Origin: Ostrinia nubilalis
Lineage: Eukaryota; Arthropoda; Insecta; Lepidoptera; Crambidae
Direction: 5' to 3'
Length of the DNA: 64,000 nucleotides
NCBI RefSeq assembly: GCF_963855985.1
Contig: NC_087096.1
Coordinates: 4,030,001 to 4,094,000, forward strand
The position numbers and the translations under genes were made by a program. Each line of letters opens with the position of its first letter. Position 1 is the stretch's first letter. This document shows positions 25,001 to 37,000 of this stretch, one piece after another. The notes under the pieces are model-generated. The model made no database searches and was not told the origin of the DNA. It saw nothing but the letters and a program-made list of their open reading frames with translations.

Positions 25001-28000
25001 AAGCAGTCGACCTGACCGCCTACATTAAGAAGACAAGGAAGCCAAGGAGAAGAGAAACTCACAGTGAACCGCTTGCGCGTAGCACTGGACGTCCAGGTAG
25101 CTGCGAGTCGGTCGACCTCATCCGAGCTGGTGAGCGGTCCCTGAACGCGGAACTGGGACAGCGAGCGCCGGGACATGTTCGGGACGGCCACCTGTCCCGG
25201 CGCCAGCTCCACGCGGTCTTTAGACAGCGGCGAGTACGTGTAGTCCGTCTTCGGGTATTTGCTGAAACAAGATGCAGATTTAGCATTTATATTCATTATG
25301 GTAAACATATTTTAATGAATCCCGTATGTTGTTTTTGTCAAAAAGTTGAGATAAACATATTTTTTCGTCTTTAATACGCTGAAAATAAATAACATTATTT
25401 TAACAGTCTAGCTTGGAATGCGGAAAGCATGTCATACCTATCTCGCACCATGTCACAGGGGAAAAACATTTTAATTGATCTAATAAATTAATACATTAAA
25501 ACTTTTCAAGAAAACAGTCACTTCCAAAAAGATATCAATGTATCCTGGATAATTTAATTGTAAAAAAATACGAAAGGTATAGTCTGGAACAAATCAGCTA
25601 AAACGGAATTACTCTTGAGTATGTTATGTTATTTATAAATAAAAGCTATATCTTAGTAAAACACGTGTCCCGTTTCCTCAATAAAGGAAGCAGGAAAAAG
25701 GATGACATTACCTCACAAATTCAGTACATTTGAGCCCTTCATACATGACTGGATGCGTTGAATGCAAATAGACCACAATCACTAATGTCCTTTTGTTAGG
25801 AAAGTCCTTCGCACACACAAGTCACAATCGATAATAGAACAAAGCATATTGAGACATGGTTTAATTTTTATTGAATAAATGCAGATTTTTATCACAATTT
25901 GTTCCTTAAAATGCAGTTGTCGCCAACATTTGGCACGCGGTTTGGCATTTGCCTGCACCAGCGTACAAATATAGCGCATGTATTTCTTGAGAGCTCTAGT
26001 ATTGTCACTGTTATCGTTTTTGTGAACGTACGCGGTCGGTGCTCTCGTAATTTTAGCGTGAATTTGAAAGAGATAGCATCTACATATTATTATACTAATA
26101 CTAGCGGCCGCCCGCGACTTCGTACGCGTGGACCTCGTTTAATTACTAATGATGTTTATAGATAGCGTTTAACGGCTTCCCCTTCCTTTTATTGAAATTC
26201 AGTTTGTCACAATATATCGTCATAAATTATAGCATATATGTTAATCTGGATTATAAATTATAAGAGCTTCCTCGTTGAGGATAAAAAAAATAAACAATAA
26301 TACTGTAAAGTTTCAACAAAATCCGTTCAGTAGTTTTTGCGTAAAAGAGTAACAAACATCTAACATCCAGACATCCACACAAACTTTCGCATTTATAATA
26401 TTAGTAGGATTATAAATGCGGAACTATCTCTGTATGTTTGTCAGTCAGTTATGTTTCTATGCCTAAAATGGGAACCGAAGTTTGGTGATTTTTGGTATAT
26501 GTATTGGATCCTTGAGAAGGACAAATATTGAAGGGATGAAAAGGGGGTTAAATGTTGTTTTCGTCCGTAGTTTGCTTGCGGAATACGTGATGATATGCAC
26601 AAAGACGAACTCGCGAGTAGAAGCTAGTGAATAAAGTAGTAATGATTTGATAGATATCGTAAATGACTGGGAATAATTAGGCGCCATTAATAATTAACTT
26701 AAAAAAAAAACAACCGACTTCAAATGCGTGAACACAAAAAAAAACTAAAAATTAAAAATATTGCGTATAAAAAAGTTCATCCCCAATTTTCCACCCTTGG
26801 GGGTGAAATATTTTCTTCAAATTCGCATGAAACCACCCTTTTGATAATACCTATTTAACAAAAAAATAATCGTTCAAATTGATTTATAATCGGCGGAGAT
26901 ATTGCGTATAAAAAAGTTCATCCCCAATTTTCCACCCTTGGGGGTTGTTTTTTCTATTATTAAATTTAAATGGGACCACCCTTGAGGTATTACCTATACG
27001 CCGAAAAAAGATTTGTTCAAATCGGTTCATAATTGGCGGAGTTATCGCGTAACAAACATAGAAAAAAAACATACGGGTCGAATTGAGAACCTTCTCCTTT
27101 TTTGAAGTCGGTTGATAAAAAATTGACAGTTAGGACAAGCTTTCAGTAGGTTATCTCTTTTGTGAACTCACACGAGTAATTAAATAAAAATATCACTTAA
27201 TTTTTACATAGTAAGTGGGACTGTGTTAAAATATTACTTGTGTGACTCAATAATAGCAAATAGTTATAAACATTTTTCTGAAACAAAAAGGTTATGTAGC
27301 TTTTCTTTGTAATACTGTGTGTTTTAATCTGAAGTGAAATTCATAAAACTACGTTTCACTACATTCCTACTACACCCATAACAAAAAAATATTAAATAAA
27401 ACAATTAAATACCTTAAAGTAAACACATCTTGCACAGTATTCACGTCCATAACGGTCACAACTTTTGCCATGATTATTAAAATTCGTCAATAAATACGTC
27501 AAACACAAGTCAATAAATAAATTAAAAGTACACAATAAAATCAATATCCTAAATCTAATACACAACACAAATTAAATATTTAAAACAGTCATTTGCTAGC
27601 CCAGCCAGCTGACGATTGAGCCGATTTGAATTTTGGTGTGTATTGAGTAACGTTTTTTGTTCTACCCCCATTTTGCATGTTTATTAAGTACACAGAGATT
27701 ATGTTGAATGTTGAATCTTATGAGCTTGTAATAAATTTGAGCGCATACTCGTACGGCATAAAGTAACGGGTTTGAAAACTGTACTTTTAGGTGGTAGTTT
27801 ATAGAAAAACAATAAATAAATGTTTGTAGGCTATTAGACAAATTCTTACATATAATATTATTAGCGTGTATAAAATTGTCGCAACAAGAAAATCAAACGC
27901 ACTCTGAGTCAATTAAATGTGCTTATTTCAGTACCAAGCGAATGAATCAGAGTGCTTTGTAGGAGCAGTGACGTAACACGCACAAATTGCCTGCAAACAA

Positions 28001-31000
28001 ATACCTACCAATTAACGATAAACCGATATTTATAACGAAAACAACAAAGCCGTTGAAATGTATTATTTCACAGAAAACATATTGATGACGACAGACGAAA
28101 TGCAGCTTCTATGAATTGGCGCAAAACAAGTCAGAAATAAACCTTCAAAACGAGCTTTACTAAGCATTTGTTAAATGATATGCGTGTTGACACCTGGCAA
28201 ACCCAAGGTCACTTGACAGAGAACCAAGACAACTGGGACAGCCGAAAACAGGGTAAAATGGCGCTGATTGGGGGAAGTGTAAGTCTAGAAGTGTACACTA
28301 AAACCTTCGGTCCACCATGTACTACGCGAATCGAGCGTTTAAATTCAAAGACATTAATTTAAGACTGGAGAAGGATAGTGCGTTCAAGGGAGTCTTACTA
28401 CATGTAGGCCGATTCTGACGATGAAGGCAGGTGTACCAAAATTACAGCAGGTACTCACTTCCAATACTCGCCGGCCATCTTGTACAGGCGGTAAGGCAGG
28501 TGTTCCGCGCTAGGGTCCCGGTCCAGCAGAGCGCTGGTATCCGCCAGTGCCTGCTCAGCGAACGAACTGTCCGTCGAGCATGCACTGTACGCTGGGCTTC
28601 CGAAGCGGAAAGACCTGGGAAAGACAAAAAACCAACCCATTTATCTTAGCACGTTGCGTGCTTATAAATTTAAAGATTTTAGACAGTTGAGAATATCTTC
28701 ATAAAATATAATTTTAAGTTGTCCAGACTTTGTAAACATAAACTACAGTAAATGAATGAAATTAATGAGAAAACATCTTAATCAGCGTGTTTTTATTGGC
28801 TAACAGTTGTTTTCGTTGTAATGATTGGCTTAAGGAGCAATTAATTCCAAATCTTAGTTTAGCGAACATTCATCAAAACAACATTATGCATGTATGAAGA
28901 ACGGCACATCACGGATAAAACTGTGGCATCTTATATGGCTATAATAGACGCTATTTTGCAGTCAAAAAGATGCATTTAGTCTATGTGCATGACTGTACTT
29001 TATGAAATGAAACTATAAATAAAGTCATATTTACTGGAGTAATACAAAATAGCCACTTTAAACTTGCTAGTCTAGTGCTTCAATGTCACAATCTAGAAAA
29101 ATAATTCAAGGATACGAAGTTCTGAACCGGATAGTGACCTAAATAGGCAGGTGCTCACCGACAAAAATAATTAGCTTCCAAATTAGCATTGCAATTTGTC
29201 TTTCTTTGCATTGTGAATTATTTCTTTCGAGAAAAACAACTTCAAGGCCGGCTGGTGCGTACCATCCTGGAGGACCAAGGTCGTTTATTTGCACCTTGCG
29301 CTTGGTCATCGATACCCAAAGTTTAACGATCATAAATTGGATTTCCGAGCGAATATTTAACATCTTTCAAAATGGACTTTAGACTTTATGCCTTGGACGT
29401 ATGGTAGAAAACGGAATACATGACCGACAAGAATATGCAACTAACTGGATCAAACGCTGTCATATTTTAATTTAATCACATAATCGGCTTAAACTAATCC
29501 AGCTTGTAAAAGATTACAGTGTTACATGATACTGAAAATGTGCATTCGGTATATACAGATAAGGAGTCACTTCTGAATAAAATTTATCTACAGCATTTTA
29601 TCAGGAAACTAAAATACATACATGAAAACTTTAAATAGCCGTGTTAACTAATAACAACAATGCAGTTCCAAGACTGATAACCAACCACGGATGATGATTG
29701 TAGTCTGTGACTAATTCCCGGTTTTAGAAATGAGAATTACAGCTTTAGCATGCTCAACTTGTACTCAAGAATCAATTTAATAAGAAAAGATCATACCTGA
29801 TTAGAAGATGAGCATGATGAAGCCAAAAATTTAATTTTAGAAATCGGGCCATAATAAGATACAGTGTTTTGAAATTTACAGGTTGAGAACCAGTGTCCTA
29901 CGCCACACAAGCTGCAGGAAACATTTATCTGAATGAATTCAGCATAATGTTTACTATTTACGTCAGCAGACGCTATGTAAATACCTACTTACACCGAGTG
30001 AAAGAAAAAATTGAATGTTTGCCAACTGTGCAACTGTGTCGCGGCATAATAGTGTTAAATGACGAAGGAACCATCGTAACAAATCTAACAATGGTTTACA
30101 TTTGCATATATTTTTTCACACGGAGGTGATTTCTTTATGGTGCAAATTAGTATTTTTTAAGGCCTGCCAATTTTATTTTTGTAGGCATGTACTTTCTTAC
30201 TATGTATTATAAAAAAAAGGGTTATAAGATAAATAGGTACAGCTTCTGGCGAGTGAAATACTAGTTACTTAATACACAATTTCTAAGCCGTGTGGTTCCA
30301 GTATAGAGAAGAATAGGCCCACTTCCCATTCGTAAAAGGCGATCAAGTAACAAAATAAATATTATGTTAACAGCCTTCCGAACCTATGAAGACTGAGGAG
30401 TCTATGCTAAATCCTGCAATGATGTACCATCCTAGACTGCATTCCACTTAACATCAGGTGCGATTGTGGTCAAATACCTGCCTTGTTATGCATAAAAAAA
30501 AGTGAAGACTAAAGGATCGATAATAATGATAATGATGTTCATAAAAGTCGTGTCGTCATCATATCTCCTTTGAGAAAATGAGAGAATATGGAATGGTGAA
30601 AAACAAAGTTGGTTTTCCTGAGAGAACCTACTGGTTTTGTAATGCTGCAACATAATATTGTGTTGTCATCTGTTCAAAAGTGAAAACTGTGGGTGACTTT
30701 GCGCCGTCTTATCAATTAACGAATTCCGCCGCCGGGCTGCCAAAGCGGTTATTTGTTAAAATAATCGGTTCAATTGAATGCCGCACAATTTCGTCCTTGT
30801 TTCTAAACTGTGTGAGTAATACAGAACATTTAAGTTTAGTGTGGCCTCGTTAAACTTTGAGATAAGTTGGAATTAATTGCAAATGTAAGTCAAATTACAC
30901 TGACCTCCGATTATTTAGATGGGTGACCTAAGTTAGCACAAGTCTTTTTTGATAATGGTATGTTAATTGAATTTTAAAAAGACGACGACAAAAATAATTT

Positions 31001-34000
31001 TACAGTAAACACGAGTAACATTTCGCAATGAATGTTACTGCATTTAATGTCAAGTGCTACACAGAATGTAGTCTAGTGTCTAGGTGATTTGTTCTTTGTA
31101 TATTCGACAGCAGTACATCAGATTATACATTTTTCTTGCAAAATCGCCCCTATATTTCAGCCACATAAGATGTACAGTATTTTAGTTGATGTGCCGTTAT
31201 CTGTACCACAATGTTATTTATTTACCTATCATGGCTTCTTCTAGCATAAACAACTTACCTGTCGCGCGTCACATTCTGCGAGATTGGACTGAGCGTGACG
31301 TCCGCCAGCGTCCGATAGTGAGAGCTGGTGGACACCCGCTCATACTGGCTGTTGAGCTCGTTCTGTGGACAAACAAAAACAATAAAATACCTCTACATTT
31401 ATGTAAAACTCCTTAATACTCTAAATTAGGAGCATAAGTGTTGATACCAATGTTTGGCAAGTGCTGAGAAGCGCCGCTAGAAACTCGTAGCGCTGTCTAA
31501 GCACGGTAATACCACAAATACCGTGCGTGGTCTAGGTCTACCGGTTAGAACAAATGGCAAATGACAGTACTCGGTTATGGAGTTTTCTGAATTAGTTAAA
31601 CCACAAAACACGCATTCTTTCGTATAATCTCCTAAACTAGAGCGAGAAAACAAGATGTCTTCTATTTACGTTATTTTGTTAATGGCAGATGGGACATTGT
31701 TGTGGACCAATTAGAATTTCAAGTGGTAGAATAACGTAAGCGTCTAGTTATCAAACTAATTTTACATTGCAAATAATTGAAATTGTTTCGCTGTGACTAA
31801 GCTCTTGTAGAACGCATTGTAATTAATTGATAGTGAAACAGCTAAGTTCACAATCTAAATACATAATTATATCATGCATAAGTATGCGCCATGCCTGCGC
31901 CATTAGTTGCATTACAAACAGTTTTACTGTGGCAGAGAAGGTAGGTATATAGAATTCTAAATTGTTACATAAAAGTAATGAAGATTGAAGAAGCGCATTG
32001 ATTGATTCCTGAACGACTCTGAACCAGTTAATTGAAAAGCTTTTTCATTGCATTAATATAATATGTCCACAGTCGTACCAACAAAATCTGTCCTCCCGCA
32101 CCAGACACCAGATTACTCCATAATTTCAGGCTTTTTTAAAACACATTTCTTTCAGCATTCTCATAATTTATCACACTAACTTTTTGTAACAAATGCAATG
32201 GTTCACAAGTGAAAGATTCACTTATTAATAACTTTATATAAACCTCTAACTAAAACAATTACAGAGTGTCACAGTGAACACAAAACCGCGCATTTACAGG
32301 ACGAAACTTTCAGTGAGAGCCACGCGGCCGAAGCTAAAGGCGGGAAGTTTTTATAATAATAGCAACACAGGGACCTCGTCCAATATTCAATAATCAACCT
32401 AAATGCACTGCAATAAAGCTGATAAGGATTGTCGTCACAATCCTAAATCACGTAAAGCAAAAACACCTCATAGATCCGTCATCGTCAGTGATGATATCAC
32501 CGGTAACAGCTATGATAACAAAAAGCCTGTGCTGAGGTATTTGGTAGGTGCTAATCGAACCGTGAAGAGTCTACGTTTGTATAACTCTAATGCTGGATCT
32601 GTGAATCATAGATTTGGTGTGCTATTACGAGCAAAGTACTTTGACATTGCATGTTGGGCCATAAAAATAGTGACAACTAGTCTTCTCCATTGCTTGAAAT
32701 AGGACTCAAAAGGGTGTCAGATTGGCTACACGCCTATACTTTTGCAAAAGCTACAGTTGACTTTTCACGGATATTACAACTAAGAAAAATAAAAGATTCG
32801 TCTTTATCTGCAGACAGCACAATGTTATGTTGTTGAATAACAATAAGGAGCAAAAGGTGACTACATTACGTTGAGTCGCATTCTTCATAAGGAAGATTTA
32901 TTTACAATTTTGCAGACAATGTCAAGGTCTTGCATTATTCAATGTCAAGCATAATAATATTGTCTTTTGTAAGGTATGTAAATACATAATATACATATTT
33001 ACCGCTACTCTGAGCCGTTACCGATCAGTTAGGTATTTCCATTATGTTAACTTTTTCTTTCTTTCCACTACTTCATAACTAATTCATTTCATAAATTCAC
33101 AGAGAGCTTGAATTCGAAAAATGAAGAGTATTATTATATTGTATTTTTATTTTTAATTTGAGACATAAGCTATCCTCTTTAATCATTTCATATCGGGCAA
33201 TGACTTCCAGTAACGAACCACTTAAGATTATTCGCTGGTTTTGGGGCCCGATACACTCCGAAGGCGGGCCATAAGTGGCGGCGGAAGTTTAATTATTAAC
33301 TGTAAAGTGTACGGAATAACAATAGCCAGTTTAGTGTAACAGTTAATCCATACACACAAGTATAATATTCCAGACACATTAATAAGGCAAGGCATGGCTA
33401 TAAAAATAATCGTAATGATTGTGTTACAGACGAATAATGGGACGATAAAATGACGATGCAATGTAAATTAAAGAAAAAGACAACAATAAGAAAGTAATTA
33501 CCTATGTACTTTGTTACTTTTCTTGCATAAACTGCTAAAGCGCTTTTGTTGAAGTTTAAAATAAATGGATCTGGCGTTCTCTCAGGCTGCAGGTTTTCGA
33601 TAAAGGATTGAATAGTTAAAACAACAAAGTTACGAGACGATGCGCGATAAAATCTAGCCTTGCCTCCCAAAATCCACGCGGGCTAGTCAAGGCATAACGT
33701 GTAATTAAATCCAAATAAAGCAGAGTTTTTCCTGTCTGAAATAACACCGTATTCACAGTAGTTCGAAACATCACAGACATTTCACCTCCGATCAAGATCG
33801 CGCCGATCAAACACGCATCTGATTAACCTGAACCACTCATAAATAATGTAAACAGTCGTCCACTGTTCACTAGATAGAGTAGATAGCACATCGAGTTGCA
33901 GCACTGACCTTGCCCGACTGAGAATACATCTCGTAACCGTAAACTACTACGCAACGATGTTACAAACTACAACTGATACGTTTATCGATTTATTCTCCCA

Positions 34001-37000
34001 TAGCAACACGTACCTTGGTGGTCCTGATCTAAATACACAAACTAGGTCAAGAGCCAAGACTCAAGATTCAGTGCCAAATTAAAAACTAACACTCAAACGA
34101 ACCACAGTACAGAGTAATCGACGCGCTACTGAAACGCCGCAGATGGCTTGAAATAATAGCGCCCATATGGAGGCATCGAAAATAAACCCACGCGGGGGAA
34201 GTAGATTTCAGTTATATTTGGATGCGTTTATGTTTTCCTGTTACAAGTGTATGACTATTTATGTGTTGATTTAGAATAAGTATTGTAAAAAATATTAATG
34301 AAAAGAAAAAAAAGAAAAAGAAAACTAGCAAAATCAAATCGCCTGGGGAAAATGGCAGGAGTTCTTTGGGCCTCCCCCATATGCCCATCAGTAGACTACC
34401 AGAAGCTCAAGTGATATCACTGTTGCTTTTTAGTGGTTTTATTCCTGTAAAAAGGTATTGCGGCTTCTACTACCCTTATATTGTTCCTTGATTATTTTTC
34501 TTTTACAAGGCTTTCACAGATAATTTTACTAAGTTCTTCTTCTTCGAGGTGTTTCTGCTACAATAAAAAAAACGTAACTGCACAATATTTTTGTTCTAAT
34601 TATAGGTAAATTGGACTAAATCGAAATGGAAAACATTCAAACTAAGGTGTTTACAAAAATACCTGTCAGGCAACTCTTATTCAGACTGATATCAATTTCC
34701 TGTTGACGCCAAACTTAATTCAATTGTATAAAATGCTACTGTGATAGTGGGCGTCTGATCAATTCAATTAGTAGCTTAATTGTTATTTATAGACGTTATC
34801 TATACTAATATTATAAATGCGAAAGTAAGTCTGTCTGTCTTGCTTTCACGCCTAAACCACTGAACCGATTTTGATGAAAGGACAATGGGCAAAATGGTAC
34901 CCGGCTCCAATAGATATGTGTCTAGTATCGTTTGAAAGGTCTTACCAAGATGAACAACTTTTACTATGACCACCAGCCTCAGATCTGGTTGTGTACGAAG
35001 ATATACATACTTTTTTGCAGAATGGTACCCGGCTCCAATAGTTATGTTTGTAGTGTCATTTGAAAGGTCTTACCAAGACGAACAACATTTACTATGGCCA
35101 CCAGCCTCAGATCTGGTTGCGTTCGAAGATAAAGATACTTTTTGTGTAACCTAAGTATCATACAGTATGAAGGGGGACGCGCTCAGGGCAGGGCACCGAC
35201 GAGATGGTCGGACGCGGTGAGGAAGACGGTAGGCGGGAGTTTGCATCGTGCGCCGTCCACACAGCTTATGACCGCAGTCTGTGGAGGAACACTATCTGTG
35301 GTCGCGATCCTCATCAGTGAGGGACCGAGGAAGAAGAAGAAGAAGTATCATACGTGTCCATCGTATGGTACTTAGGTAATGCGAGGCAGGAAGGGTTTAC
35401 TGCTCCAGCATCCTTCCTTAACTCTATAATTAATTATTGATGGGGATAATTGTGAAATAAATATTTTTATTTAAAGAAGTACTACCCCCTTATTAATAAA
35501 AAGTTACACCTAGGAAGAACCTTGGATTAAAATGACATTTCCATACCAAATGACAATTTAAGCCAGAATTCAACTAGGGTGTACCTTTTATTAATAAAGG
35601 GGTTAAAGTTTTATTACTTCTTACGGGTTTTATTATGAGTTGCTAAAGCGAATAAACCCACAAGACCCAATAAGTCCACCCACAAGATGGACCGACGACC
35701 TCATAAAGGTAGCGGGAAGGCGCTGGATGCAGGCCGCCACCAACCGGCCATTGTGGAAATCATTGGGGGAGGCCTATGTTCAAATGGACGTCCTATGGCT
35801 AAAATGATCATGATGATGATGATGAAAGCGAATAAAGGGCTAATAGCTTGGGTAGTTCATCGTAGGTTTAATCCTTTCCTTTTCAATGCTTCTTTTAGTT
35901 ATATTAATAGATTGTATTCATAATACATACTCGTATACATGGATGATTGTGTTATACTTTCATTATAATACTTAGTGGAATTACTGCTTTCAAAACGTGA
36001 ATTAGAACTGGCCCCGTAGCAGACATTTTCCTACATCTAAAGGCCTTTTAAAATATATATTGGTTATGGCTATTGGAGCGGGTACCACTTTCCATACATT
36101 TGTGCCCATCATCCTTTGGCATAGTTATAGTTTGAGTCGCGGGAAAGGACATAGGATAGTTTTTATCCCGGTTTTTGAAACAGAGACAAAATTCCATGCG
36201 GGCGAAGCCGCGGGCGGTAAGCTAGTTGAATAAACACTTAAAAGATACAGTACGGACAGACGTATAAGGCGGGCGTATGCTGTATTTGAAGCCCTGATAA
36301 CGGAGGCCAAGTTCAACGCACAATTATTATACTTTTAAAAGCTTTTTATCTTTTGAAACGGACATCTGCGATCATAAATAAGTCTTATGGTGGTAAGATA
36401 CGTACGGTGGATAGAATGGTAATTATTTTCACAAATATCTACTTCCACAACTACCAAGATTACATAATTTAATTCTAGTTCCTTGTTGGTCAGTGAGAAA
36501 GGAGTTGAAAGAGGTAAAATGTTTTGAACACTTTTTAACCAGGAAATGAATGCCACTCGGGCAGTTCGTTTAGGACTCAGGCACTTTGAACCTTATGGTA
36601 TGAACTAGGTACATAATCTAGAAATTGTTATTACAGGAAAATACAGCATGATCAGATTGCTTAGTACCCAAACTGTTCGGGACGCATGTTTAAACTATAG
36701 CAAGGTTATTCGCCGGGTTCAACCACAATGTTACACGAGTCGTACAACAGAGTTTGAAGACGTCGCAACTTTTAAAAGCTTTATAAAATTTCTCAGCAGC
36801 ATAAAAATAAATGTTCAAAGAAAAAAAAAGTGGGACCCATGATGCAGCATTTTCTTTATAATATCAAATCGTATGCAACGTTCTCGCAGTACGAGTACAG
36901 TCACGATTGGATAGAATACAGAAGAAAAGAAAATTTCGGCGTGGGCGGGCAAGTGTGAGCTTATCTTTACGCATAACTCCCATGTTATTAACCTGAATGT

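Noticed and set aside
36648..36842. 64-residue frame starting MIRLLSTQTVRDACLNYSKV that looks like a mitochondrial presequence
   Set aside because: No family match, no splice partner, isolated inside SUN intron 2, and length within chance for AT-rich DNA.
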